Source: Chryseobacterium arachidis
GTDB lineage: Bacteria; Bacteroidota; Bacteroidia; Flavobacteriales; Weeksellaceae
DNA: 64,000 nucleotides
Direction of reading: 5' to 3'
NCBI RefSeq assembly: GCF_900129245.1
Contig: NZ_FQUT01000005.1
Coordinates: 124,001 to 188,000 of the forward strand
Made by a program: the position numbers and the translations under genes. The notes below the pieces were generated by a model. It was not told the origin of the DNA. It saw only the letters and a list, made by a program, of their open reading frames with translations, and ran no database searches. Each line of letters starts with the position of its first letter. Positions within the stretch are counted from its first letter, which is position 1. Positions 19,501 to 28,230 of the stretch are shown in pieces.

Positions 19501-19630
19501 TAAACCATTAAGGATTATTAAGAAGTTAAGTTTTGATTAAGGTAAAATCAAATATTTTAATTCAGCAAAACGCTTAAAGCGAAGCTCAACTTAATTTTTC
19601 TAAACTCCTTAATAAAATCTTAATGGTTTA
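19501..19630 (+). repeat. MITE-like repeat B, copy 2
   Basis: Bounded by TAAACCATTAAGGA and ATCTTAATGGTTTA, with the interior AAAGCGAAGCTCAAC complementary to that of copy 1 in the opposite orientation. Repeat A follows at once. The whole 19403-19812 gap (410 bp) is filled by repeats C, B and A; no gene is seen. Confidence 0.7.
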
Positions 19631-19654
19631 GATAAAAATAATTGAATATCTAAA

Positions 19655-19773
19655 AACTCTTTGTGGTCTTATTTAAGTGAAATCAAAGATTCGACGAAGT
19701 CAAACGCCTTTGTGAACTTAAAAATATACATCAAGTTTTAAAAAGAAAATCTTTGCGAACTTTGCGTTAAAAC
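19655..19773 (+). repeat. Leader-type repeat A, copy 3
   Basis: Contains ATTCGACGAAGTCAAACGCC and ends in CTTTGCGAACTTTGCGTTAA about 40 nt before the kdgK start. It is the most complete copy, about 119 bp. Confidence 0.8.
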
Positions 19774-19812
19774 AACAGCAGATATTCAAAAAATTAAGGT
19801 TAGTAAAAACTT

Positions 19813-20817
19813 ATGGGTAAAATACTTACTTTCGGTGAAATCATCATGCGACTTTCGCCTCCAGGGAACAGAACCATGAAGCAAAGCCATGAAATGGAAT
19901 TTTTCTTCGGCGGTACTGAGCTTAATGTCGCTTCCTCATTGGCAACAATGGGTTGTGAAGTAAAGCATGTAAGCGCTGTTTCGGATGATTTTGTGGGAGA
20001 ATCGGCTTTATCTTTTGTCAAAAGCTTTGGAATTGACACTAATTTTATTTCTAAAAATGAACATCCTTTAGGTCTGTACTTTTTAGAAGTAGGATCGTCG
20101 GTTCGTGCGAGCAGAATTGCTTACAACAGGCTGAACGGTTCTTTTGCCAACATCGAAGCAGAAAAAATCGACTGGAAAAAAGCTTTGGAAGGTTGCGACT
20201 ATTTTCACTGGACGGGAATTAGTCCGGGAATTTCGGCATCAGCTTATGAAAGTTTGAAAGAAGGTTTGCAAACCGCCCGTGAATTGGGAATTGAAATTAC
20301 AACAGATCCGGCTTACCGTTCCAACCTTTGGAAATATGGCAAAAACGGAAATGAAGTTTTGAAAGAATTGGTTTCTTTATCAACCATTTTCATCGGTGGT
20401 GTAAATGAAATCAACGAAATCTTAGGAACTCAGTTTTCACCAGACAAAAACGGATTTTTAGAAGCTTGTGAAGAGTTGAAAAAACAATGTCCATCCATTC
20501 ATAAAATTTTCGACAAAATAAGAATCGGTGTTACCGCAAGTTCTCAGCAAACGCAGGGAAGAGCTTTGATTAACGGGAACTATTTTGAAACCAAATTTTT
20601 AGAAATAGACCAAGTTGTCGACAGAATCGGAACAGGTGATGCATTTGCAGCAGGTTTAATTTATGGCTTAAAAAACTTCGATGATGAAAAAGCCTTACAT
20701 TTCGCAAACGCCGCCTGTGCCATCAAACACACCATTTTAGGAGACATCAACTATTGCAGCGCAGAAGATGTTCTCGAAGTAATGGCTGGAAATTCTGGTG
20801 GAAGAATCAAAAGGTAG
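19813..20817 (+). CDS. kdgK: 2-keto-3-deoxygluconate kinase (PfkB family)
   Basis: A 334-residue ribokinase-like sugar kinase that phosphorylates KDG to KDPG. PfkB features: GEIIMRLSPPG at the N-terminus, FFGGTELNVASSLA near residue 35 and the signature DRIGTGDAFAAGL with the catalytic Asp at about 277. Both pectin routes encoded here (KduI/KduD and UxaC/UxaB/UxaA) end in KDG, so this gene is their meeting point. The start codon lies just after a repeat A copy. Confidence 0.93.
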   Translation: MGKILTFGEIIMRLSPPGNRTMKQSHEMEFFFGGTELNVASSLATMGCEVKHVSAVSDDFVGESALSFVKSFGIDTNFISKNEHPLGLYFLEVGSSVRASRIAYNRLNGSFANIEAEKIDWKKALEGCDYFHWTGISPGISASAYESLKEGLQTARELGIEITTDPAYRSNLWKYGKNGNEVLKELVSLSTIFIGGVNEINEILGTQFSPDKNGFLEACEELKKQCPSIHKIFDKIRIGVTASSQQTQGRALINGNYFETKFLEIDQVVDRIGTGDAFAAGLIYGLKNFDDEKALHFANAACAIKHTILGDINYCSAEDVLEVMAGNSGGRIKR

Positions 20818-20884
20818 TTGGCTTCTGGCGGATGGCTTCTTGCTAATAGCTTCTAGCAAATGCATATATTAAAGTTAGAAAATA

Positions 20885-20971
20885 GCGGACTTAGCTGAGT
20901 GAAACGCCTTTGCGAACGAAAAAAATATATCAAGTTTTAAAAGAAAATCTTTGCGCTCTTTGCGTTAAAAA
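20885..20971 (+). repeat. Leader-type repeat A, copy 4 (shortened at its 5' end)
   Basis: Starts near CTTAGCTGAGTGAAACGCC and ends in CTTTGCGCTCTTTGCGTTAA, 85 bp before the kdgA start. Before it, at 20820-20862, are three loose 14/15-bp units of GGCTTCT. Confidence 0.75.
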
Positions 20972-21054
20972 TTTATTCTTTATAAATATACAGCACACCA
21001 AAGGATAGACTTCATTCCATTAAAAATTATTTTTAAACAAGATAATTCAACAAA

Positions 21055-21714
21055 ATGACAAAAATTCAAACCGTTACCAATGCCATCATCAATCAGGGGA
21101 TTTTACCTCTGTATTACAATGCTGACGAAACGGTAACTATAGACATATTAAAATCGCTTTACAAAGCAGGAATCCGTGCGGTAGAATATACAAGCCGTGG
21201 CGAATCTGCGTTGAGTAATTTCACAAAAATGGTAGAAATCCGTAACGCGGAAATGCCGGAAATGCTTTTAGGAATCGGAACAATTAAAAATTTACAGCAA
21301 GCTGAAGAATATTACAAAGTTGGGGCAGATTTCTTTATCAGTCCGGGGTTTGTGCCTGAAGTGGCAGCATTTTTAATTCCAAAAGATGTTTTGTACAGTC
21401 CGGGTTGTATGACGCCGACTGAAATTATCACTGCAGAAGCAGCAGGAGTAACTTTCATTAAATTATTCCCTGGAAATGCTTTAGGCGCAGGATTTATGAA
21501 TGCCATTAAAGATGTTTTTCCAAATCTGAAATTTATGCCGACTGGTGGAGTTGATACAACGAAAGAAAGCATAGAAAGCTGGTTCAAAGCCGGAGTTTCA
21601 GCGGTAGGAATGGGAAGCAAATTGGTAAGCAAAGATTTGATGGCTGCAAAAGATTACGCAACCATTGAAAATGAAACTAAAAAAGTGTTGGAAATTATCC
21701 GGACTTTAAAATAA
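21055..21714 (+). CDS. kdgA: KDPG/KHG aldolase
   Basis: A 219-residue class I aldolase that splits 2-keto-3-deoxy-6-phosphogluconate to pyruvate and glyceraldehyde-3-phosphate (also called Eda). Seen: the general-base Glu region AVEYTSRGE near residue 45, the GIGTIKN strand, the SPGFVPE phosphate-side loop, FIKLFPGN with the Schiff-base Lys at about 136, and the phosphate-binding MPTGGV. It closes the pathway begun by the enzymes around it. Repeat A copies stand on both sides. Confidence 0.93.
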   Translation: MTKIQTVTNAIINQGILPLYYNADETVTIDILKSLYKAGIRAVEYTSRGESALSNFTKMVEIRNAEMPEMLLGIGTIKNLQQAEEYYKVGADFFISPGFVPEVAAFLIPKDVLYSPGCMTPTEIITAEAAGVTFIKLFPGNALGAGFMNAIKDVFPNLKFMPTGGVDTTKESIESWFKAGVSAVGMGSKLVSKDLMAAKDYATIENETKKVLEIIRTLK

Positions 21715-21749
21715 TAATTAAAAAGTTACGCAATAAATAGCTTCGTCGC

Positions 21750-21851
21750 CTTCGCTGAGTGAAATCGTAGATTCGACATAGTCAAACGCCTTTGCGACCG
21801 AAAAATATGCAGGAGTTTATTAAAAAAATCTTTGCGGACTTTGCGTTAAAA
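21750..21851 (+). repeat. Leader-type repeat A, copy 5
   Basis: Includes GATTCGACATAGTCAAACGC and ends CTTTGCGGACTTTGCGTTAA, 34 bp before the transporter start. It is preceded only by about 35 bp of ordinary spacer, with no repeat B. Confidence 0.78.
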
Positions 21852-21884
21852 ACAATAAAAAAGTAACTAAATTCTAAAATAAGT

Positions 21885-23417
21885 ATGAGTTCGGTTAAGT
21901 CTCTTAAACCAAGTACATTCAGATGGACGATATGTTCGTTACTGTTCATTGCGACGACCATCAATTATTTGGATCGTCAGGTTTTATCATTAACGTGGAA
22001 AGATTTCATCGCTCCGGAATTTCACTGGAACAATAATGATTACGGAAATATCACGGCATTATTTTCCATTTTCTACGCAGTAGGAATGCTTTTCGCAGGA
22101 AAATTTGTCGATTGGATGGACACCAAAAAAGGTTTCCTTTGGGCCATCGGAGTTTGGTCTATCGGTGCGGTTTTACATGCATTCTGCGGAATTGCAACAT
22201 CAGGAATTCTGACTGGAAACTGGTTTGCTGGTTTTCACGGTTCTAAAGAATTAATAGGAACAGTTTCCAATACCTCAGCGATTATCAGTACGAGTGTCAC
22301 GTTGTTTATTTTTGCACGTTTCGTTTTGGCCATCGGTGAAGCAGGAAATTTTCCGGCTGCAATTAAAACGACAGCAGAATATTTCCCTAAAAAAGACCGA
22401 GCATTTTCTACCAGTATCTGGAACGCGGGAGCGACGGTTGGAGCTTTGGCGGCACCGGTTACCATTCCTTTCATTGCCAAATCAATGGGTTGGGAATGGG
22501 CGTTTATCATTATTGGTGCGTTAGGATTTGTATGGATGGGACTTTGGGTTTTCTATTACAAAAAACCTCACGAGCATCATAAAGTAAACGAACATGAATT
22601 AAATTATATCAATCAGGATCAGGAAGAGGTTGTTGTTGAAGAAGCTACACCTCAGACTGAGGAAAGAAAATTCACTTTCAAAGAATGTTTCAGCTACAGA
22701 CAGACTTGGGCATTTGCTTTTGGTAAATTTATGACAGACGGCGTTTGGTGGTTCTTTTTATTCTGGACTCCGGCATATTTGAGCTCTGTTTACGGAATGG
22801 ATTCTACGCAAAGCGCACTGCCGTTATTCGTATTGTACATGATTACTTTGCTGTCTATCATCGGAGGATGGCTTCCAAAATATTTTGTGGAAAAGAAAGG
22901 GATGAACGCGTATTCAGGAAGAATGAGAGCCATGTTGATTTTCGCATTTTTCCCGTTGTTGGCACTTTTAGCACAACCTTTAGGTGGAACAACGTACTGG
23001 ATTCCTGTTTTGATCATCGGGATTGCCGGAGCTGCACACCAGGCATGGTCAGCCAATATCTTCTCGACAGTAGGAGATATGTTTCCTAAAAAAGCCATTG
23101 CAACGATCACCGGAATTGGAGGAATGGCAGGAGGAATCGGTTCTTTTATCATCAACAAATCTTCCGGAGTTTTATTCGATCATGCTCACAAAGCCTGGTC
23201 AACGGTTGACGGAACACCTTTATTGGAAAAATATCCTCAATATGTTAATGAAAGATTACCGGACGGATTCTTCGAGCAATTGGAAAAATCAGGAGTTGTA
23301 GTCGTAGATGGAATTGATAAAGGATACATGATCATTTTCTCAATCTGCGCCGTAGCATACCTGATCGCCTGGACAGTAATGAAAACATTGGTTCCAAAAT
23401 ATAAAGTGATTAAATAA
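21885..23417 (+). CDS. MFS hexuronate transporter (ExuT-like)
   Basis: A 510-residue inner-membrane major facilitator of the anion:cation symporter family, about 12 membrane segments. NYLDRQVLSLTW in helix 1 and IGEAGNFPAAIKTTAEYFP in helix 4 closely follow the ExuT/hexuronate type. A charged cytoplasmic loop (about 225-255) rich in Glu divides the two halves. It should import galacturonate and perhaps unsaturated uronates made in the periplasm by the GH28 and GH105 enzymes. I leave the symbol blank because substrate among hexuronates cannot be told from sequence. Confidence 0.9.
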   Translation: MSSVKSLKPSTFRWTICSLLFIATTINYLDRQVLSLTWKDFIAPEFHWNNNDYGNITALFSIFYAVGMLFAGKFVDWMDTKKGFLWAIGVWSIGAVLHAFCGIATSGILTGNWFAGFHGSKELIGTVSNTSAIISTSVTLFIFARFVLAIGEAGNFPAAIKTTAEYFPKKDRAFSTSIWNAGATVGALAAPVTIPFIAKSMGWEWAFIIIGALGFVWMGLWVFYYKKPHEHHKVNEHELNYINQDQEEVVVEEATPQTEERKFTFKECFSYRQTWAFAFGKFMTDGVWWFFLFWTPAYLSSVYGMDSTQSALPLFVLYMITLLSIIGGWLPKYFVEKKGMNAYSGRMRAMLIFAFFPLLALLAQPLGGTTYWIPVLIIGIAGAAHQAWSANIFSTVGDMFPKKAIATITGIGGMAGGIGSFIINKSSGVLFDHAHKAWSTVDGTPLLEKYPQYVNERLPDGFFEQLEKSGVVVVDGIDKGYMIIFSICAVAYLIAWTVMKTLVPKYKVIK

Positions 23418-23420
23418 TTT

Positions 23421-23544
23421 TTAAACCATTAAGAACATTTTAGCAGTTAAGAAATATTAAGAATTTGCGAGCAAATTAAAGGCAATCTTAAGAAATTTAT
23501 TTCTCTTAACTAAACTTAAATACTTAATAAATCTTAATGGTTAA
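23421..23544 (+). repeat. MITE-like repeat B, copy 3
   Basis: Bounded by TTAAACCATTAAGA and AATCTTAATGGTTAA, the interior AT-rich and different in detail from copies 1 and 2. It begins 4 bp after the transporter stop codon and is followed by repeat A at 23571. Confidence 0.65.
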
Positions 23545-23570
23545 AAGTATAATAGAAAGTAAATAAAAAA

Positions 23571-23685
23571 CTCTTTGTTGTCTTATTTAAGTGAAATCGA
23601 AGATTCGACGAAGTCAAACGCCTTTGCGAACTTAAAAATATACATCGAGCTTTAAAAGAAAACTTTGCGTCCTTTGCGTTTAAAA
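23571..23685 (+). repeat. Leader-type repeat A, copy 6
   Basis: Contains GATTCGACGAAGTCAAACGC and ends CTTTGCGTCCTTTGCGTTTA, about 34 bp before the uxaB start. The upstream in-frame ATG at 23665 lies inside this repeat and is therefore not a credible start. Confidence 0.8.
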
Positions 23686-23718
23686 CAAACCAAAGTAATC
23701 GCAACAATATTAGAAAAG

Positions 23719-25182
23719 ATGGAAAATCAGATAAAACAAAAATTGAATCGTGAATTAAACAATTCTCAGGAAAAACTTCCGATCAAAATAGTACAGTTCG
23801 GTGGCGGAAATTTCATGAGAGGATTCACAGATTATGTGATTGATAAATTAAACAAAGAAACCGACTGGAAAGGCGGAATTGTCAATTTACAGGCAACACC
23901 CAACGGCTCTATTCAGAAGATGGAAGAGCAGGACAATTTATATACACTTTTCACAAGAGGAATTAAAAAGGGTGAAATCCATGATGGAAAGCAGGTCATT
24001 TCTGCGATTCAGAAATCGGTAAATCCTTATGCAAACTACGATGAATTCTTAGCTTTGGCGAAAGAAGAAGAACTGGAGTTTATATTTTCAAATACGACAG
24101 AAACAGGAATTGCTTATGATGAAGCGGAAACTTCTTATGAAGGTCCGCACAAGAATTTCCCTGCGAAAGTGGCGGTTTTACTTCATGAAAGATTCAAGCA
24201 TTTCAATGGAGCCGCAGATAAAGGTTTAAGAATTATTCCTTGCGAATTAATCGAAGACAACGCCTTTACATTAAGAGACATCATCATCAAATATGCACAA
24301 CTTTGGAATTTAGAAGAAGGATTTGTGCAATGGATTGAACAAAATAATTATTTTCATAACACCTTAGTAGACAGAATCGTTCCGGGTTATCCGAAAGACG
24401 ATGCAGAATCTTACGAAGACCAGTTGGATTACGAAGATCAGCTGATGGTTGTTTCAGAGTGTTTCCTACTTTTTGTAATTCAGGAAGCCGGAAATTTAAA
24501 CGAAAGAATTCCATTCAACAAAATTAACGAACAGATTTTAGTCGTTGATGATATTCAGCCGTACCGTTTAAGAAAGGTTAGAATCCTGAATGGTGGTCAT
24601 ACTTTAATCTTGGCTCCTGCGATTTTGTCAGGAAAAGAACTGGTAAAAGAAGCGATTGATGACCAGTTTATCGGAACTTTTTTAAGTGATGCTGTTTTTA
24701 ATGAAGTCAATCAGACTTTAGGTTTGGATATGACTGAATTGAAAGATTTTGCGGGAGAAGTTTTCGACCGTTTCAGAAATCCTTTCATTAAACATCATTT
24801 GGCGAGTATTGCTTTGTATTTTGTTTCTAAATTTAAAGTAAGGGTATTGCCAAGTTTATTGACTTACGTTGAAACTAACGGGAAATTACCGGTTAATCTT
24901 ACGTTCTCTTTGGCAAGTTTAATCAGATTCTATCAGGGAAGTTATGGAGAAAAAGCTCTTCCATTGAATGATGAAGCAGGAATTATTGCTAAATTTAAAG
25001 AAATCTGGGCAAATGAAGATTACGAAAAAGTAGCTGAATTAGCACTTTCAGAAAAATCTTTCTGGGATACAGATCTGACCCAAGTGGAAGGCTTGAAAGA
25101 TGCAGTGGCAAAAGCATTGTACGAAATCGATCACAATGACATGGAAACTGCGTATAACAATTTTGTACAATTCAATTCTTAG
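23719..25182 (+). CDS. uxaB: Tagaturonate reductase (altronate oxidoreductase)
   Basis: A mannitol-dehydrogenase-family enzyme reducing D-tagaturonate to D-altronate with NADH. The frame is open from 23665, but that ATG is in repeat A; starting at 23719 gives 487 residues, close to the E. coli enzyme. It shows the Rossmann start IKIVQFGGGNFMRGF, the catalytic-site block KVRILNGGHT at about 298-307 and a helical C-terminal domain. The stop is 6 bp before uxaA, so the two are co-transcribed. Confidence 0.92.
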   Translation: MENQIKQKLNRELNNSQEKLPIKIVQFGGGNFMRGFTDYVIDKLNKETDWKGGIVNLQATPNGSIQKMEEQDNLYTLFTRGIKKGEIHDGKQVISAIQKSVNPYANYDEFLALAKEEELEFIFSNTTETGIAYDEAETSYEGPHKNFPAKVAVLLHERFKHFNGAADKGLRIIPCELIEDNAFTLRDIIIKYAQLWNLEEGFVQWIEQNNYFHNTLVDRIVPGYPKDDAESYEDQLDYEDQLMVVSECFLLFVIQEAGNLNERIPFNKINEQILVVDDIQPYRLRKVRILNGGHTLILAPAILSGKELVKEAIDDQFIGTFLSDAVFNEVNQTLGLDMTELKDFAGEVFDRFRNPFIKHHLASIALYFVSKFKVRVLPSLLTYVETNGKLPVNLTFSLASLIRFYQGSYGEKALPLNDEAGIIAKFKEIWANEDYEKVAELALSEKSFWDTDLTQVEGLKDAVAKALYEIDHNDMETAYNNFVQFNS

Positions 25183-25188
25183 AAAAAA

Positions 25189-26805
25189 ATGCAAAAGAAA
25201 GTACTGAAAGTAAATCCTAAAGACAACGTTATCGTAGCGCTGTTGGATTTGCCTGCCGGAGAATCGGTACATCTTGACGGTGCAGATTATACGGTTGTAA
25301 AAGACATTAAGGCTAAACATAAGTTTGCTGCCGTAGATTTTGAGGATGGCGACCATATTATCATGTATGGCGTAATCGTTGGAAAAGCAAACCAATCCAT
25401 CAAAAAAGGTGAAGTCATTACAACTGAAAATGTAAAACACCAAAGTGCAAAAGTAGAAGGTAAAACTGAAACTTTAGGCTGGACTCCACCGAATGTTGAT
25501 AAATGGAAAGACCGTACTTTCAACGGATATCACCGTGAAGACGGACAAGTGGGAACAGAAAACGTTTGGCTGTTCTTTCCTTTGGTATTCTGCGAAAACA
25601 AGAATATCGAAACGCTGAAAGATATTTTTGAAAAAGAATTACTTCACGATAAAGCCAGCAAACATCAATTGTTGTTAAGATCATTATTAAATGGCGGAGC
25701 TACTGATGTTGTTGAAGAAGAAAAAGAAGAAGATACGAGAATATTTAAAAATATCGACGTAAGATTCATCACGCACCAGGGTGGTTGTGGTGGAATTCGT
25801 CAGGACGCCGAAGCATTGGGAAGACTGTTTGCAGGCTATGTGAACAACCCAAATGTTGCAGGAGCAACGGTTTTAAGTTTAGGTTGCCAGAATCTTCAGG
25901 TGCAGATTTTTATGGATGCACTTCACGCTTTGGCTCCGAATAACAAAAAACCAATCGTCGTTTATGAACAGCAAAAATCGGGAACGATCGACGAAATGCT
26001 GACCGGCGTTATCAAAGATTCTTATGAAGGCATTAAGCAGGCTAATAATATTGAAAGAAAACCTGCGCCCATCACAAAACTGAACATTGGTTTGGAATGT
26101 GGTGGTTCAGACGGTTTCTCAGGAATTTCTGCGAACCCTGTTTTGGGTGAAGTTTCTGATATTATGGCGGCAGTTGGCGGAAAAACCATGCTTGCCGAAT
26201 TCCCTGAATTGTGTGGAGTAGAACAGGAGTTGGTGAACCGTTGCATCAATGATGAAGATGGCGTAAAATTCCTTCAATTGATGAAAGATTTTGAAAAATC
26301 TGTCGTGGCAGCAGGATCAGGTTTTGATATGAATCCGTCTCCAGGAAACATCAAAGACGGTTTAATTACCGATGCCATGAAATCCGCTGGAGCAGCCAAA
26401 AAAGGTGGTGCAGCCCCGATTGTAGAAGTTCTTGATTTTACAGAATATGCTACAAAACCAGGTCTGAATCTTCTGTGTACTCCCGGAAATGATGCCGAAT
26501 GTACAACCGCTTTGGTAGGTTCTGGAGCAACAGTGGTTCTTTTCACGACAGGTTTGGGAACTCCGATGGGAAATCCTATTTCTCCGGTGGTAAAGATTTC
26601 TTCGAATACGGTTTTGGCAGAGAAAATGCCGGATATTATTGATTTTAATGCAGGAACGGTCATCAGCGGAGATAAAACGATTCCCGAAGCAGCAGATGAG
26701 TTGTTAGAATACATCATTAAAGTAGCCAGCGGCGAGGTAAAAACCAAAGCCGACCTACTCAATCAGAATGATTTCATTCCATGGAGACGAGGGGTCTCTT
26801 TGTAA
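25189..26805 (+). CDS. uxaA: Altronate dehydratase
   Basis: A 538-residue enzyme that dehydrates D-altronate to KDG. The N-terminal SAF-like domain (about 1-95) is joined to the large catalytic domain with HQGGCGGIRQDAE, LECGGSDGFSGISANP and GLGTPMGNP, motifs of the UxaA/GarD family. In many bacteria the SAF and catalytic parts form a single chain as here. It is the last gene of the cluster; a strong hairpin followed by a T-run (26834-26872) lies just downstream. Confidence 0.94.
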   Translation: MQKKVLKVNPKDNVIVALLDLPAGESVHLDGADYTVVKDIKAKHKFAAVDFEDGDHIIMYGVIVGKANQSIKKGEVITTENVKHQSAKVEGKTETLGWTPPNVDKWKDRTFNGYHREDGQVGTENVWLFFPLVFCENKNIETLKDIFEKELLHDKASKHQLLLRSLLNGGATDVVEEEKEEDTRIFKNIDVRFITHQGGCGGIRQDAEALGRLFAGYVNNPNVAGATVLSLGCQNLQVQIFMDALHALAPNNKKPIVVYEQQKSGTIDEMLTGVIKDSYEGIKQANNIERKPAPITKLNIGLECGGSDGFSGISANPVLGEVSDIMAAVGGKTMLAEFPELCGVEQELVNRCINDEDGVKFLQLMKDFEKSVVAAGSGFDMNPSPGNIKDGLITDAMKSAGAAKKGGAAPIVEVLDFTEYATKPGLNLLCTPGNDAECTTALVGSGATVVLFTTGLGTPMGNPISPVVKISSNTVLAEKMPDIIDFNAGTVISGDKTIPEAADELLEYIIKVASGEVKTKADLLNQNDFIPWRRGVSL

Positions 26806-26811
26806 TGGGTT

Positions 26812-26872
26812 AATTATATTAAATATTAGGGTTGAAAATGCTTCTTGCTGCGGTGGGGAGCATTTTCTTTTT
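26812..26872 (+). terminator. Hairpin repeat D, copy 1, likely uxaA terminator
   Basis: The box ATTATATTAAATATTAGG is followed by GAAAATGCT, a 16-bp loop and AGCATTTTC, then CTTTTT. The same box and hairpin recur at 27462-27518 and 28112-28174. The hairpin and T-run fit an intrinsic terminator for the uxaB-uxaA transcript. Confidence 0.75.
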
Positions 26873-26952
26873 AGATCTTAAACACAAAGATCACAAGTGT
26901 TTTTCATAAATACTTATATCAATAGGGATGAGCTTTAGCCAAAAATTACTTT

Positions 26953-27381
26953 TTAATAATTTCTAAATTCATCAGCTTTATCTTTGATTGCTTTTTGGAA
27001 ATTATTTAATTGTTCTCTACTAAGAGCAATTTCTTTTAAATCAAAAACATAAGTCTTTTTTTGATCTGCACTGACCCATTTGCCAACGATTCTTTGTTTG
27101 TCAATTGTTCCTAAAAAAGTTCCCGTGAAATTTGCAGACGACATTTCTACCAGACTTATATTTCCATCATTATTCCTGTAGCCGTTTAGCAAAATATAAT
27201 CTTTCATACTGTCATATTTATAACTGCCAATAATCGGATCTGCGTGTGTACCTTCGTCTAAACCTTGTAAATACAAAGTTATTTTAAAAGTATTATTGAT
27301 GGTGCCTTTATAAAGTCGGGTTGACTGAGCAAATGTTTGACTGAAAATGCTCAGCATGAGAAGTGTACATATAGTTCGCAT
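26953..27381 (-). CDS. Small secreted protein of unknown function
   Basis: A 142-residue protein with a clear signal peptide (MRTICTLLMLSIFSQTFAQ). I do not recognise the family. The mature part, about 123 residues, looks like a single beta-rich domain: NTFKITLYLQGL, IIGSYKYDSMKDYILLNG, IVGKWVSADQKKTYVFDL, followed by a short C-terminal helix. The repeated 'G-x-Y/W-x-strand' pattern resembles small lipocalin-like or META-like folds, without proof. It converges on uxaA and is flanked on both sides by hairpin repeat D. Confidence 0.7.
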   Translation of the reverse strand: MRTICTLLMLSIFSQTFAQSTRLYKGTINNTFKITLYLQGLDEGTHADPIIGSYKYDSMKDYILLNGYRNNDGNISLVEMSSANFTGTFLGTIDKQRIVGKWVSADQKKTYVFDLKEIALSREQLNNFQKAIKDKADEFRNY

Positions 27382-27754
27382 CGTTTTACAAGATTTAAAT
27401 AGTGATGAATGTTTATAAAAATAATGACTAAGATATGTATCTTCTTTTAATGATGAATTAGATTAAATATTAAGGTTGAAAATGCTCCTCGCTTTGGTGG
27501 TGAGCATTTTCTTTTTTTGACTTTAATTGGTAAAGGGAAAGCGGAATATTGTTTATTTCCATTCGTTTATTATGTATTTTAAAAAACTATAGATTGCAAA
27601 TCCATGACATCTATTCATACTTAGAGATGTTTACTTTTCTGATTAATAAAAAGTTTTAAAAGAAATCATTTGTATTGTAAAAATCACTAAATTAGGATTA
27701 ATTAAAGCGGAATCCGAAAAGCTTATCAAAGAGTAGGAAAAAAAATATTATTTA
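27382..27754. other. Intergenic region with hairpin repeat D copy 2 and a REP-like fragment
   Basis: This 373-bp stretch holds repeat D (27462-27518) and a degenerate REP half-site (GATTGCAAATCCATGACATC at about 27590-27609) related to those near the RAYT gene. I see no gene and no clear TAnnTTTG promoter for the peptide gene that follows. Confidence 0.5.
27462..27518 (+). terminator. Hairpin repeat D, copy 2
   Basis: GATTAAATATTAAGG precedes GAAAATGCTC and its complement GAGCATTTTC (27478-27511), followed by a run of seven T. It has the form of an intrinsic terminator although no plus-strand gene ends here, which suggests that it came along with a duplication. Confidence 0.7.
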
Positions 27755-27994
27755 ATGAAAAATTTAAAGAAAATTTCGAGAGAACAATTAAAATCTGTAC
27801 AAGGTGGAATATATAAAGCACCTGACTATATGTATGCCTGTGCAAATATTACATATTGTTATAATAAAGAAGGTGATGTTATGGGAGGTACTGAAATACC
27901 TACTTTTTATTATGGATCAGATGTTCCTGAAGGTGCAACTAATGTTAGAGTATGTGGATTTGAACTAATATTGCCAATTCCTGCTGGTTGCTAA
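27755..27994 (+). CDS. Double-glycine leader peptide (bacteriocin-like)
   Basis: A 79-residue peptide beginning MKNLKKISREQLKSVQGG, a double-glycine leader of the type cut by peptidase-containing ABC exporters (LxxLSxEELxxIxGG pattern). The putative mature part is about 61 residues, with Cys at about 29, 35, 69 and 79 and a C-terminal Gly-Cys, so two disulfides or thioether-type modification are possible. Peptides of this type are frequent in Chryseobacterium genomes; their activity is mostly unknown. No modification enzyme, exporter or immunity gene is visible nearby. It is bracketed by repeat D copies 2 and 3. Confidence 0.78.
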   Translation: MKNLKKISREQLKSVQGGIYKAPDYMYACANITYCYNKEGDVMGGTEIPTFYYGSDVPEGATNVRVCGFELILPIPAGC

Positions 27995-28111
27995 TGAGAT
28001 TCCTGATTCAGTATTTATTACCTCATTAGTAGTGCTGGCATCATGCTCATCACAACAAAAAAGGGAATACTTTAATCAGTAGATGCAAGGTATCTCTTTT
28101 AATTTTGAGGG

Positions 28112-28174
28112 TAATTATATTAAATATTAGGCATGAAAATGCTCTTTGCTTCGGTAGGGAGCATTTTCTTTTTG
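28112..28174 (+). terminator. Hairpin repeat D, copy 3
   Basis: TAATTATATTAAATATTAGG, then GAAAATGCTC and GAGCATTTTC (28135-28168) and CTTTTT. It agrees with copy 1 almost base for base in the leading box. Confidence 0.75.
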
Positions 28175-28230
28175 TGCGGTAGCTCGGATTTGATAGTAAT
28201 ATTTAATTTCAAACTAAGATTTATAGAATA

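Noticed and set aside
23665..23718. Upstream 18 codons of uxaB
   Set aside because: They lie in dispersed repeat A and have no match to the expected N-terminus.
26274..26762. 162-residue minus-strand ORF inside uxaA
   Set aside because: A shadow of a strongly coding plus-strand gene; no domain seen and no room for its own control signals.
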